NCBI GenBank assembly: GCA_008360975.2
Contig: CM039180.1
Location: forward strand, 15,219,122 to 15,283,121
DNA length: 64,000 nucleotides
Reading direction: 5' to 3'
From: Lichenostomus cassidix
Taxonomy: Eukaryota; Chordata; Aves; Passeriformes; Meliphagidae
Shown here: in pieces, positions 40,901 to 55,900 of the stretch
How the letters are laid out: every line of letters starts with the position of its first letter
Position numbering within the stretch: position 1 is the first letter of the stretch
Notes under the pieces: model-generated
Seen by the model: the letters and a program-made list of their open reading frames with translations, nothing else
What the model was told of the DNA's origin: nothing
The model's database searches: none
Translations under genes and position numbers: made by a program

Positions 40901-43900
40901 AACCTCTAAGTACTCTTAAAAGCAAATCTGTTTACACGGGCAAACAGTTTCACTGGCAGATTTGAAGAATGGCTGCAACTAAGAGGAATTCAGAAGTTAG
41001 AACTGCCATTTGAGCAGGAGTCTTTTATTCATGTCAACAAAAACACAAGTTATTTCATAAAAGTGTTCCATAAAGCATAAGGATAAATTATATTTTTCAA
41101 CCATGAGACACACTAAGGAAAGAGGCTGGCTGGAAAGAGACACAACTGTTCTAGGAAAAAAAAAAAAAAAAAAGAGCCAAGCAGGGACTTGCTCCATAAA
41201 GTTGGAATGATGATTTACAAGTTGTATTCCACATTCAAGAAAAAAGAGCCTGGACAATGAAATTCTGCTACGAAATAAAGCTCATAACTCAAACCCAGTC
41301 ATATAGACAAAAGTGTTTTAGCATTACATGTCTTTCATTCATAATTTCAAACCTTTGTAAAAGTAAATTGTCAGTCTCAGAGCAAAGAACTAAGTCTGCT
41401 GAATTTAGTGTTTGTTTGAAAACAGAAACTGTTTAATCACAACCACAAACTACAACCTGCCACGTTTCTCTTCACAATCTGGTATCAGGAACCAGATGAT
41501 AAAAAATGCAAAAACACTGATCCACTGTCATCTTACCCCAGGCTCCTGTCATCACTGAGCAAACTATCTCCATGCATCAGAAGACACACAGAGCTTTAGA
41601 TCTTCATCTCTAAACTATGGGTAGTGTTTGTTTTCAGAACCTCTTAATGAGTTCTTGGGATTTTAAAAAAAGGTTGGTTATAAAGAAGCAGAAAGAACAT
41701 ACTGCATGAAGTTTTACTAGATGCATGATTTGTATTTCAGGACTAATGTTTTACTTACAAAAAAAGGTCTTTTTAAGAATTTAACTTATTTTTGGAACAG
41801 ACCTCATGCACTAGTGATGGAACTAGGGGATCTATTGGAGCCAATACATGGCAAGAACTACATTGTATCAAGCAAAGATGAACAGACAACAGCTTCACTA
41901 TGGGCTGGAAAAAAACCCCCAGAACAAAAAAACCAAATCTTGCTGCCTTCAGGGTAGGTTAGCTATTTCATAGTCAATTTAGGGTCCCTGGAATGACTCG
42001 ATGTCTTAAGATTTGTTCAATGACTTGACTACCTTTTTCAGTAACTAAGCACTTTCCCATATATATAGCGATGGATCATTTAAAATAGATATATAATATG
42101 TACAATATACAAGCAGATCAAGACGTATATTATGCTCTGTATTTCCAAACAGTTAAATTATGGAATTTTAAGGCCAACTTCCTTATACACCATTTAAATA
42201 ATTTTCGAGGGATTTGAATAATGACTTGGAGAAAATATTTGAACTATAGCAGTGATTACAAGGCTGTACCTCATGTCGTTCAAGGAATAGAACATACAGT
42301 ATACACTCAAATAGCAAAAGGATACAATGGACAAAACAAACAAAACATGAAAATATGTAAGACAAGTGACTTGAAACAAGTTAACAAAATTAAAATAACA
42401 GTGAAGATCATACTTTTTGGGTGCAATTGGAAAAAATGCATTAAGAAAATGTTGAAAAAGCAAGGTTAATCTTTCCTGAGGACAAAGAAATAGCTCTTAA
42501 TATTGAGGTTCTGTTTTTTTGATTGTATTTTCTTATGGTCACATATCACCAGTAGCCAAATCTTCTGAAACCAATCATGTAAGCAAAAAACCTTTAGCTC
42601 AAGAAATTTGCCCAAATAAGAAAAAGGAGTAGAACACTTCAAATTCTATTATTGTGATGTTTATTACATATACTGACTTTAATACAAAGCTTTAGCAAAT
42701 CAACTAAAAATATACTTAAATATAGTAGGAAAGTGAAAAACCGTAAGGGGATATTCACTTTGCAACTTTTAGATACCCAATATTTATTGTACTGCAAGCA
42801 GAAATGGTTAAGCTTCTTGCAAGCATGAATTCAGGTTGCTCGGATTTGGATACATTCTTTACACAGATGTAAGGAGTATAAAATTAGTCACTATAGCTTG
42901 AAGGTAGAAACACTGTACTTCACTTGGTGTATTTTTACAACTTGTGCTAAATTTTCTCACAAGCCTTTATTTTAATTCTAACCAGAAGCTCACAATGTTT
43001 ATTTCATGTCCAGTTCTTTAATCCAAAGCTCAAGCATCAGACAAGAAAAAAGAACAACATAGAAAGGGTACTGAACTGTCCATCGGTATTCCTACAGAGA
43101 TCTCAAAATTACTGATTCTGTTAAAGAGTTACAACACTTAATTTGGTACTGGAAGAGAGAACAAACTTGTTAATCTGCTTGTGAAGGAATCTTTGAGGAC
43201 CAAACAGGCAGGATGAGGTAACACATGGGACATCAGATTGAAAACAGCAAGATAGATCCAAAGAATGCCTTTATGGTCAATAATAATAATAATAATAATA
43301 CAATCAAAAAAAAGACCTCAATTTGAAGAATGAGTTCTCTCAAATGACAGCAGTCAGGGCTGCCTGAAAAAGTGGCTTACACTGAGAACTGAATGTGTAG
43401 CATTCAGAATTTAGAACGTGAATGTGTAGCACCTCTAACAGGGGGCAGAAACTGCAACTTGGTCTGGAAAACAAGAACTGTTCCTCAGCTGTAGTTGCCC
43501 TGCAGTTGCTCTGAGAGCAAATGGACGAAAAGAAAGTCAAGGAATCCTGCATTTGTTTGGAGTTTGCCAGACCAGTGAGAAGTTCTCATTACAATTCTAA
43601 GTTAGTGGAGGACCTGGAACTGGAAAAATATTTATCAGGTATATTTCTGTTTAGTAAATTCCACTCCTTAATGTGTTTAGAAGAGTATTTCTGTCAACAT
43701 CTTATCTCATATTAACACACAATATACCACAAAAAAAGAAGCAGTAATTAAATTCTGAAGTTATACATTAAGATTTGATTTCCTTTACAAAATACTCTTC
43801 CTAAATAAAATTGCATGGGATCAATAATTTTATATGGATACAAACATCTTTAGTCAGGTGTCTTTATACACTATCATTGCTCAGATCTTACACTTAGGCC

Positions 43901-46900
43901 TAAATTTAAGAAGCTATGAATACGAAAAAATTTCAAGAACGAATGAATAAATTAAACCGAAAGTTAACCCTTTCTTACCAGCAGGAATTATGCCAATCCT
44001 TATATTGCACTGGACTAACGATGCTTTGGGATTATTTTGGTCTATGCCAGAGTCCTTCTGCATTCTTCCAATGAGACCATGCATCACTTCACTGAACATG
44101 CCGTCCCCACCAACACAAACAACACTGCCAGAAAACACAAATTAGAATGCACACTAACAGTCAATAAACAACAACACGGCAAGTGTTCTACTTAGGGCAT
44201 GCACTGGGCACACCAAAAATACTTGTTCTGTTCTCCTCCTCCATTTTTACAGGATACAGTAGCCTACAGTCAACTACACAATTAACAAAAAGCAGAAAAA
44301 AATTTCAAGCTACAAAACTGCAAATGCACCTATATATATCTGTAACATTAGGAAAAAATGTTGGAATGCAACCTGCAAAAAAATTTATCCTCTGCTACTT
44401 TGTGCAGACAGCAAGTATCAGTGGAAGTTCACTATACAAATAAAACACTGAACAGGACTGTACATACAGCTTTCTAAGTACATGAAATGGAAACGGTACC
44501 TTTACTAAAAAGGGAAAAGTTGACATTTGCCACTTCAGGCAGAAGTATATTTTACACAATTTAACAGGAATATACACTATATGAAAGTCAAAAACTAGAG
44601 AAGTGTATGTCTGCACGCTCTTTTGAACATGCTGAGATCCCATCAAGCAGACAACAGTTATGTGTATTTACATAACCATTCATAATGAGACAGAGTTCTA
44701 AATGTTACTAGATGCAACACTTTGTTTCACAAGTTTAATTCAGGTCAGAGCTGGTACAGCAGCTACACAGATCCTCAATATGTTGAAGTTCAGCAGAGAG
44801 TCCACAGCCAAGCAAATTCTAGGAAGTAAAAAGACTATTCTACAGTAGTACACATTTTATGAACAATAATCAAATGCACTCTGACCTCTAAATGCATAAA
44901 CATTCTTTAACTGAAAAACTAATTCAAATACAGTTTAAAGGAGCACATGAGAAATCCAGAGTTACATATGTAGTTCCTAGCATACAAGTCTAGGAATGTG
45001 TGCTGTTATCCATAGCAATAATTTCCAACTCATAAACTAATACTCTTCCATATCATCAGCAACAGATACTGCAGAATGAGCACTTATTTTATAGGACAAA
45101 TCAATTTATCTAATTTTTAGGTATAGATTATTTAAATTTTGTTATTATTGTATTTTCAGCAGATGGAAAGCTTGAAAAAACCAGTCATATTTTTTCCTGA
45201 ATGAAGAGGACAGTCTTAAAAACATGAACTGTTCAACTCTAAGTCAAGACCTAGGAGACTGGGAGAGAAGGAATAAAAGGTATTTTTTTTTCAATTTTTG
45301 TAATTTTTTTTTCTCTTCCAATAGCTTAACTATGCTATTCCTCAATTTTAGCCCATTTTATCTTTCTCTGCAGACTCAAGAAAAGAGGCTAAAGAGACAA
45401 AAAATTCCATATCAGTACAAGGTTAATGTTGTCTCAGTGTGAGTTTGCTCAAAGCTCCATCCAACCTGGCCAACACTCCAGAGATGGGGTATCCACAACT
45501 TTCCTGGGCAGCCTGTTCCAGTGCATCTCCACTTTCACAGTAAACAATTTATTCCTTAAGCCTTATGTAAACCTGCCCTCTTTCAGTTTAAAACCATTCC
45601 CTCTTGTCTTTGTGGAATGTCCCTCTCCAGCCTCCTTTTAAGTCCCCTTTAGGTACTGAAAGGTGCTCTAAAGCTTTGCCAGAGCCTTCAGCTTCTCCAG
45701 GCTGAAAAAGCCCAGCTCTCCCACCTGTCTTCATGGGAGAGGTGCTCCAGCCCTCTGAGCATCCATTACAAACACTACATCCAGGCTAAGAGGAGACAAT
45801 TACATGAATGCCTGTACCTATCAAGGATAAATATGATACAGAACTTCACATATGCAATAACAGCACAACCAGATTCATAGCAAACACCAGATGACCACTG
45901 TACAAGTCACATATATGCTGCACATGTGAAGGTCCCTAGTGAAGAATGTCTGAAAGAAACATCTTCGAGTGATTCTTACTCTTTGGCTTTATTTTACTAG
46001 TGGGCAAGCATTTAGCTTTTTAGCTAGATGGTAACAGCAAAAAACATCTGCTAGAGGACCTCAGAAAATAATCTGCAAGTCAAGTGAGTTTTTAAGGAAC
46101 TACAGTCCCTTCTAATCTCAACCATTCTGAGAACTTACTCAAAAACTAGGAAAAAAAAGCCCCAACCAGGAACAATTTTGCAAAGGCTTGTGCAACAGGC
46201 ATATGGATAAGAGAGCACAGAATCACTTACTGCAAACATGGCTGTCACCTGCACTATATTACAGAAGGCTCCAATTGTTCTGCACAGTGATATACAAAAC
46301 CCTGCTATATTGTAACCAAATGAATATTTTAAGTAACAGTGCTTAAAGAAAAGCTGCTCTATCACTGAGCTATTAGGTTACTACATTCACCTTAAGAAAT
46401 TCCTATAAGGCAAAATAGGAAGAACAAACAGGAAACATGCATAAGATATTTAAATAAGCTGTCTAAAGTAAAAACATTTGAAAAGCAATGAAGCAATTAT
46501 CATTAAGAATCCTGCATCTACTCGCAGAATTGCTCACGTATGGCTTTGTCAAATAGGGAACTTGCAGATTAAATGAAGAAATTCATCACTGAATGAAGGG
46601 AAAGCCATGCATTAGAACCAGTCTACAAGGATAGCTGAGCAATTAGATGCAGGAATCCAAAGAACCTTTTCCTGCATGTGAGAAAAGTCAAAGCTGAAGA
46701 AACACACATCTGAAGAACACAAGTAGTTCAACCAATTTTTAAATGTTCCAGATGACCATCTGATGTGTTCTTCAAAAAGTAGTTTTAATACAAGGAGTCC
46801 TTCCTAACATCACTGTTGACCACAGAAAGAGTTGTACATGGTGGACAAAAGTCAGGCTTGGAAAGACAGGCTGCAGTTCCCAAGCAAACTGCCATTCAGG

Positions 46901-49900
46901 CCCAGCCCAGGAATAGAAGAATCACAAGATTTTTCTAAAAAGATACAGTTCTCTGGCCTATTGTTTATCTTGGCATGTTAGAGAGAGAAAACAAAACAAA
47001 CAAAAAAAAAACCAACCACCCAACAGGGAAAAAATTCTGCAATGCAAGACTTTGAATCTGCCAAAAACACTTCAGATACCACAACTAGTCACTACCATTT
47101 GCTGTAAAAATAATTTGCTAGGAGTGGACATGGGCTCACTCGCCTCCCTTTCTGCTCTGTACTGAAATTCACAAACCATCAATATACTTATTTCAAATCA
47201 CAAGTCAGATAAAAGGGAAAAATCATAACTAACTAGGTTTTGCTAGGATCAATATTTCACTTTCTTGAAATTCTGAAAAATTAGGAAAAATCACAGTATA
47301 GACAAAACTGTTTATTTAAAGTCAACTCATTAAACAGATGAAGTCTGTGAACTCAGCCTATGAATATCATTTCTTACTAATGCTCTCTCAATGTCATGCC
47401 CTTACTCAACACAGACAATGTATATAACAAAGCACTACAGCAAAAGTACTCTGAAAAGACAGAATGTGCTTTCTTTTTGCAGCTTACCAGTTTAAATGTA
47501 CCTGTTAGCAAGCAGATGATAAAATTTTAAAATATTGTAGCTATGAGAGTTTATCTGCATACATTTTCATATTTTTCCAGACATGTAACTTGTTTCATGT
47601 AATGAGCTGGAAACTGAAATGGCTTTTTAATTAAAATATTCTGCTTCAACAGCAGATTTAATAATGGAATGCAAGACCACCATTCAGTCAGGTCTTCTTT
47701 TAAAATAGTAACTTCCAAACAGGAGAAATGCAAATAAAGACAAACAAGGTAGCCACTATACAACAGTCATATATAGCAAGAGGAAATACCTGAAACACTT
47801 CTAAACACTGCATGCTTTTTACACAAAGGCTGAATGCCACTAGTGCAGTGTTCTGAACTCATGTATGTCAAGAACACAAAACATTTCTGGGTAGCTTTTG
47901 AGCTACAACAGAATGCTCAACTGAGCAGAATTAATCTTACATTCATCTTTTGAACACAAATCTCATGCAAACATTGTTATACTATGCTTGAACATATTGT
48001 GCTGAGCAAGTTTACAGTAACAGTTTAGTTTCCTTTTTATACTCCTAAATGCAGAACTCCTACAGAAAGGAACATGCCCCAGGACTTTCAGCTATTGCAA
48101 TAAATGTATCAGTAATGAAGGTTACCATTTTAAATTAGAAAGAAGAACAGACCAATTACATAACATATCAACTTGAAAAGAATAATAAAAAAAGGCAAGT
48201 AAAGTTACTTACCCATCGTATTTATAAATATTAATTTCAAACAAGTTGTCCTTAGCATGATTAGCATGTTCAGTTACTGTGAAGAAATAAACACATTAAA
48301 ATTTATTATTTAAAAATACTACTATAAAGCCATATAATATATAGACTTATAAAAGTTAATTCATTAATAACGATGAGTCTATCGCCAATGTGACCATAAA
48401 ACAGCCTGTCCAAAAGATGTGTCTCAAAAGATGTTTGCCAGGGAAAGAATTGAAGGAGACATGCACAGTACATACAGAAGAAATATTTAATTAAAAATTG
48501 TGCAAATGTACAGATAGTTTTCACAGTGAAACTGAGAAAGAAAAGAAAGGTGGTATCTTATAAATTAAGAGCTCAAATAGCTCAGGAACACCAGAAGTTT
48601 TAGTTCAGTAATCAGAAGGTTGATAGAAGATTGCCATTTATTTGGCTATCTACACTTTAATTAGAAAACATTCTCCACCCCTTTGTTTCCTTAGTAAGAA
48701 AAGGTAACTAACAGAAAGAACTTTAGCTAATCAGCGATGTTTTAAAGGGTTCATACTGAGCTTATTAAGAAATTAAAATATTCATTATACTCACTAACAA
48801 CATCAGTGGATATGGAAGCTAGACTGAAGAGTGGAGCAACCTTCTGTTCATAAATCCTCTTCCCTTGTCTTTTTCCTCCATATGGATTAATGTACACAAG
48901 CAACTGCTTTGGTCTAGACTCTGCAGCAAGGAAAATCATAGTATACTGCTTTTGTACACAAAACAAAAATTCAAAAAGCCATACAAACCCAAACCTATTA
49001 ACATCAAAGCAAACACAGCATGAAAGACTTGTAACTCTTTATTAACTCTTAAAATTCTTTAACAAAGAGCTCTAAAAGCCTTCTTCATCTGCCCTCTTTA
49101 TTATACCAATACAAACCGTACTGAACAAATTGTTAGTAAGACAGGAGGTGAAATACAGAATAATTTCTTTTGACTCCCTATGTCACATTCTTAGTCACCA
49201 TTCCTGCAGTACCTTCCCACTACACTAGTTACACTACTTCCATGAGTACCATGGGCATACAAGACTAAAAGGGTAGCAATAGCAAAGGCACTTTTAAGTG
49301 AAGCATGCATAAAAATAATTTTTTAAATTAATAATTTTTATTAATTTAAACTATCCACTTACTTTAATGACACAGCTAAAATGCTTTTCCTTTCTGTGAT
49401 TGTCACAGTAAGAATGCCTCACAAAACTACCTGCTGCACAGCAAGTGTTTGTCCTACAGTGTTAACTGCCCCAAAGTGTTACTCTTTCCCCCCAAAAAAC
49501 ACCTCTGATGTTACTATCTCAATTTTCTCTGAACAGTTATGGATTTACACTTGTAGTGCCAATGAAAACAATTACTACACCTCTGCATTAACAGATGTAC
49601 AAAACAGTAATGCTGGCTGCACCTAGAAAAACCTCCTTTTCTACGGAACAGACAAAAGCCTTAACATCTGTACTTCCTCTGATGGCATTCTAAATTATTG
49701 TATCGAAAGAAAAAAAATATCAGACTTATTACATCAGCACACAAATCCAGCCAAGCTAGACAGACTGAGTAGTTTAAATCTGCTGCACACACAAAGCACT
49801 GCTCACCTATCTAAGAACACATTGCCTTTCCTGAAGCAGTTCATTACCAATAAAATGAGAATTCCATTCAAGTGGAATTGACTGCTCAGGGCACATTTCT

Positions 49901-52900
49901 CGCAGGTGTACTGAAGGATGCACAAACCCTAGTTTTTGAAGAAGGCATACCTTCTGTAATGTATCCAACACAAAAACATTAAGAACGCTTCTACTGCCTG
50001 TTCAGAACAGTTTTTCTTATAAGTTCATTCTTATTCTATGAGCCCTACGTACTTGCTTGAGTCACACTGTAGGTGTACTTGTATCCAATCCCTTCTCCAG
50101 CTCTGTATCTCAGATGGGCCTCAGACCTACCCTGTAGGGAGCTCATCCCTAGTCCTGTCTCCAGCTCCAGCTGCTCCGCTCTGGCCTCTCTGGATGGACC
50201 CAATTACTTCATCTCATCTGGGCTGTAAACTGGACCTGCTTCTATCCCCATCCTTGTTCTGCCCACCCTGCTCAGATCCAGTGAGACCCTGGTCAGCATG
50301 CCTCTGCTATGAACACCCTTGACCTCCTTTCTGTCATAGAGTTACTCTGCTCCTGCTGCTTCCTGACATCTACCAAGGTATCTCCTTCAGGAATAACTGC
50401 TTCAAAATTACTTTTAACCTCCCATGAAGTAGATGTCCAAGAGTCTCAGAAATGATTAATGGGAACTCTTATTACATAAGACACGTTTTGTTGATGACAG
50501 AGTCTGGAAAGCTGAAACAAGAAGCCACCCATAAATCTTCCAACTGCTACAGTCCTTGCCCTCAAATCTCAAGAGTACCTCAAATCCCTGAGCTTACATC
50601 TGCCCTTTACTTTTTCCAAACCTACAGGCATTTAAAACCTCTGCTAAGCTTCCAATGAGTCCCTATTTCATGAAAATAATTTTCTATCTGAGCAAAATTA
50701 TGACACCTACAGTCCTGACTGATTAAAGCACTCAGTACAACTTCATGAATATGCAAGATAAAATAGTGATAAGGAGACACTTCAACTACTGGCTCCCTCA
50801 ATTTTTGAGTATAAGCTGCTCTTAAGAGCTCAAAAAAGCACATATATCAAAATAACATTGATTGATGTACCAGCCTACAAAATGATGGTGCAAATGTTCA
50901 CAGTTTATTCCAACTTACTCTGCATTTCAAGTAATTCTTTCAGCGCCTGTATCCACTGATTACATAAGTGCTCATCAACACACCAAAACGTCACATCACT
51001 GCACCGCCAGCGGTGATTTCGGGCTCTCTTCACATAATACACTATTTAAATTTAAAAAAGAAAAAAAAAAAAAGAGCCATAATAAGATGGTTCTGTGGAA
51101 TGAAAAATGCATTTCAGAAAGATCTCCAAAATACTGACCTGTAATTAACCTCCACTACACATTTCTGCAAATGACAGAAGCATTCAGAGTATGAACAGCA
51201 CATTTGTAAAGAGTCCAAATGAAAACATAAATGAAAAGATGTGCTCTAGGTGTCTGCTCATAGCAGACATCAAAACACAGATTTCTTTTTAAAGAAGCCA
51301 TTTCTCATCAACTTATTACAGACATACTTGTTCAGAAGTTCACTGAACTTATATATTATCTGTGCTAAAGTCTGCAATATCAACATAAAATGGCACAAGC
51401 TCAAGAAGATAAGCCATACTGACATCAGCTCCCTTGTAACCAACAGGGTGGATTTCATTACATAAATCTGAAATCTGAGAAAAAAAGATTTAGTTTTCTT
51501 GTCCATTAAGACCTTATACTTACTTCATCTACAGTATCTCCAATCACTCTCACTGGAAGACTAAATGTGAGGAAAGCACTCTACAACATGGAATTTGGGC
51601 ATAGCATCATTGTAGCTTAGAAGTCACCACTCTTTTACCAAAACAGACAGACACTTATTTCTGGCACTGCATTATTCTGACTGTATTATTATTAATAATG
51701 CAGTCAATAATACAAAGAAACTTTCATGCCTATATCAAGATGGTTGGGGTAATTTAAAAAACACCAAACGTTTAGAACTCATTTTTTCAGCCTCTTTTGA
51801 TTTTCTAGTCAAGTAGTAGAAAGCAGGTGTCCTGCTGCAGAGGCATTCAGCAGCAAAAAGGTATTAGTTTGAACACTCAGACAGTAGTTTAAACTTCATT
51901 AAAAATAACTAAACACATGATGTGTTCCTAAAGGAAGGGTTTTATTTTCCAAATTACTATCTTTAAATGTAAACTGATAGATTTTTGGTGAGGGTTCTTT
52001 TGTTTGTTTTTGTGGGACTTTTGTTTGGGTTTATTTAGGTTTGTTTTTTTTCTGTTTTGGATGGTTGGTCTTTTGAAGTCTGGCTTTTTTTTTTTTTTTA
52101 AACATATCATTTCTGTTCAAAAAACCCCAAAACTCTGACAGTTATTTCTGGGTCTTCCTTAAACTACCTTTCAGCAGAATAATCAGCACAAGCATCCAGA
52201 GACTGTTACTTGCCTTACCTGTGAAAGCATGTAGCTTTGCCATTTTTTGCCATCTGCCAATGTTACGTTGTTTCTTGTTAAACTCAGTTTCTTCTACAGC
52301 AATGATCTCAGAGATCGGTACAAAACAGTTTCCTGTATGAACACAAGATCTTACATTATAGAATCTTCAAACAGCACCTGAATTATTACTTTTATACCCA
52401 ATATGATACAGACATATGATTAGAGCAGCTGCTCAATAAGCACAACCAAGAGCATAACTAGAAATCTCTTGAATAATTTCAATTTTCTTTTGTCTTTAGT
52501 CAAAGTACATAATCCACAACCACCTACGAACTACCCAAAACAGTATTTTAAATGTGTATAATTTCTCAGAAAATTAGCTATTTCATGTATAAAAATATTT
52601 TTTGCATGAAGCCAAAAACCAGCAACGTTGATTTCAGAGTAATTAAACTGCCCCTTCAGTGAGGCCTAGTCCAGACAGTGAATAGCACAAGCTATTTCAA
52701 AGAATGTGCAACTAAATCTAGTGCACAGACTACAGAGGCTATTTGTTATTCTCAAGTAAGTAGCTGGCTCATGAAAGAAGGGCATTCATATGAATTCTTA
52801 AGATTTTAAATCCCACTAAGCTTTTAAACTTCAGTATCTCTTAAGAAAAGAATTCTAGATGTTATACGTACTGTGAAATATTTTCCGGGTATCAACTTTA

Positions 52901-55900
52901 AAGCTATTGTTTTTCAGAATTAAAGGCCTCTTGTTCTTAGACAATGAAATAATTTCCTCCAGCCTCATTCTTTTTTCTCTTATATTTCCTAAACATAATC
53001 TCAAATGCTCTTAACTCCTGTCAAATTGAAGATTTTTGTCCCATTTTCATTACTGATTCCAACACTGTTCTGCTTTTACTTCATCTCAAAAAAAAGTGGA
53101 ACTTGAAATGCATGCTTTGTATTTATTTACAAGCAAGTGCTCTCTGTATGTGTACACATATGTATAGATTTATATTGTTATAGTCTTACATAGATAATAT
53201 CTTATTATATAAGGATTATAATGTACTTCTCTCACATATACAGAATGAGTGATACCAAGACATTAAACACAAAATACAGACACTAATACCACTGTTACTG
53301 GGGTTCATCCTACATTTCATTTTCCTCTCTATTTTGCCAAGGTACAATGGGAGTGGTGAGGACTGTAAAATGAGCAAAAGGTTTTCCTAACTTCTTCACA
53401 GTGATGACTGCAATTCATTTACCACTAAGTCAATTTTACTATTTTTCCCATCCTATTTAATTGGATTAGTCAACAGAGTCTTTACCTATCATGACAGGTA
53501 TTGACAATTTATGGAATACTCACTCAAGAGGTTTTGGAATTTGAAGTGATTTACACTCATTTAGTGATTTTATCTTCCCTGAGGGTTTTAGCATGATTCA
53601 AAAGAAACACAGCCTTCAAACTTCAAACTGAGGTCCTTTAGTAATCCGGCTGTATTTGAATGTTTCAACTTAAAAGCAAATTTTGGCTTATAATAATTTC
53701 ATTTGCTGTATTTAAGGCCCAATAGGGAAGTGCAGCAGTCACATAATGTCTTCATAAAGATCCAAGAGCAGAGATAAACTTTGAAATGTATGACATACAT
53801 ACTGCACATATGCACATGCAAGACTAGATCAAGTATCTGATATTGGATGGTAACAGTTATTTGGTCTTCCTAACAGATATAAGATCTCCTAACGGATCTC
53901 AATATGATTATTTAACCTATACATTTATCCAAGGAAAAAGAAATGCAGAACAAAGATGGAACAATAAAAGAAATTAAGCACATTCTTCCATCTTTCTTCC
54001 CCAAAATTGCTTTTACTTGTTTCTGTACTGGCTCTGCCACCAATGCATATGTCAAAGTACTAAAGAAAGCTGTTGCATTTACAAAGATTGCACTTAAATG
54101 GTAATTTATTTTGTTACTGCTCAAAGATATGCAACACAACTTACAAACTATATTTAGATCAAAATTTAAATGACAATGCTCTAAATAACATTTTTGGAAA
54201 TAGTTGTACATAGTGCATACTTATTAGCATGTATGCTGGGAGCAGCAACTGAAGTCGTCTTACTAGGCATTTTTCAGATAATAAAGCTGTCCAACTGTAC
54301 AGATAGCTAATAGATTTAAAACTACTTTGAAATCTGTATCACTGAAAGCATTTCTTTGGAGTATATACTATAGCACGTATAACACAGCTTCTATTAACAA
54401 CCTTGAAACCACTTTAAAGCTCTTCTAATTCTGTGTTCCCTGTCCAACAGTTGCATGACTGTTTTGATTTTCCAGCAAATCTCTCCACAGATGTGGCCAA
54501 AAAAGCAAAAAGTAAATATTTTTGTTACATATGTACTTTTTTTTTAACCTTATGGCACTAGAGTTACATATCTGAAAAATACAACATTCCTGAAAAATGG
54601 GGGGAAAAAACACCACCAACAAACAAAAATGAAGAACAGATCCCATTTTCCATCTGTAAATCTTTGGGTTTGGTTAAAGTCTGAAGAGCTTCTGTTGTGT
54701 GAACACCAACCCTGCCAATTATACCCCTCAGTATTATTTAGCACCATAAAAGCATCAAGCAATTCCACTGCCCTGACAGTGTACTCCAATCTTACATCAA
54801 AACCACACACTACTGAACCCAGTAACTGCAGATGGCCAGAAAGATGCAAAGCTGTCTCAAATAACTTGTGTTATTCAGAACATTCCCTACCGCTTGTAAC
54901 AACAAATTCCTACGGTTTTGAATAGAACTCAAGAATTTTTATCAGTCCAAATATCTCTATTTGACTTAGTGCTACACAGAATATTGTTTAATCACATTGC
55001 AAATCAACTATTTAGTCGCACCCTTCCCCCTTCCCCTCAGAAGGAAGAAGCTTTCCATGTGAAGCAATCACAGACCTTCCGTACAAGCACCACAGCCCTG
55101 TTCCTATAAACACAATGCCCTCATCTGCCTTTTAGTCACCAAAACCTGCCCCATAAAAAAATGTACTAACCCAGCCTCTCTTGGAGATTCAACAAGGTTC
55201 ACATATGTACTAATTACAGTCCTTTCCTACACCTGGTTTTGCAGCATTTATCCTATTATCAAGTTGCATGAGACATTTATTTCATTAACATAGCATAAAG
55301 GTGTTCACTCAAAGGCCTTCACCTTTATGTGCTTCTCCCAAAACATGGAAAACCTTACTGCCACGTTAACAAAACAAACACAGACAAAAAAGTTGCTAAC
55401 ACCAGTACTACAAGATCAACATTATTGAAAAAAAGTTGGAATATGGGCTCAAACAATACCAAACAAATAACTTGACTTGGCTCAGTCCAATATATTCAAC
55501 CAAGTAGCACACAACAGCTTCTAGACAGAATTTTCTCCTTGGTCAATGCCTAGCCTACTAGAGACAAAGAGCTGACCATCCAGAAAAGCTGGATGAAGGG
55601 ATATGACAAAAAAAAAAAGGTAAAAAATTAAAAAGCCAAACAAAACACACAATAAACAGGTGACACTCTTCTCAGCACTCCTGCTGTGCCAGTCATTACT
55701 CATTTTGGGTCACAGTGCTCTTAATCTTAACATTCTTCCTAAGTGCAAACTGATAAATCAGCAAAACACTGCAGTAGATGCACACTACTTTTCCCACATT
55801 AAGCAAGCAGGAGGGGGGAAATATCCCCCACAGAACCAAAACCAAGGTAAGCACACTAACAGCATGTTTTCTTTGTGAAAAATGCAGCCAGCAATTGGGA

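Larger units (their letters stand above)
35224..43978 (-). other. CERK: CERK intron 6
   Basis: 8.75 kb, as long as intron 1. I recognise no transposon copy. It holds a perfect short hairpin at 38049-38080, a long A run near 41160 and a TAA microsatellite at 43281-43300. Confidence 0.75.

Noticed and set aside
48751..48966. Reading the open frame [15 protein letters not shown]... as an alternative CERK start
   Set aside because: The sequence before SRPKQLL is intronic; a CTGCAG acceptor lies exactly at the homology boundary and exons 1-3 are present upstream.
51928..52110. 60-codon Lys-rich minus-strand frame before CERK exon 2
   Set aside because: It is translation of a T/GT-rich tract in intron 2 (including a long T run near 52090), next to but out of register with exon 2.
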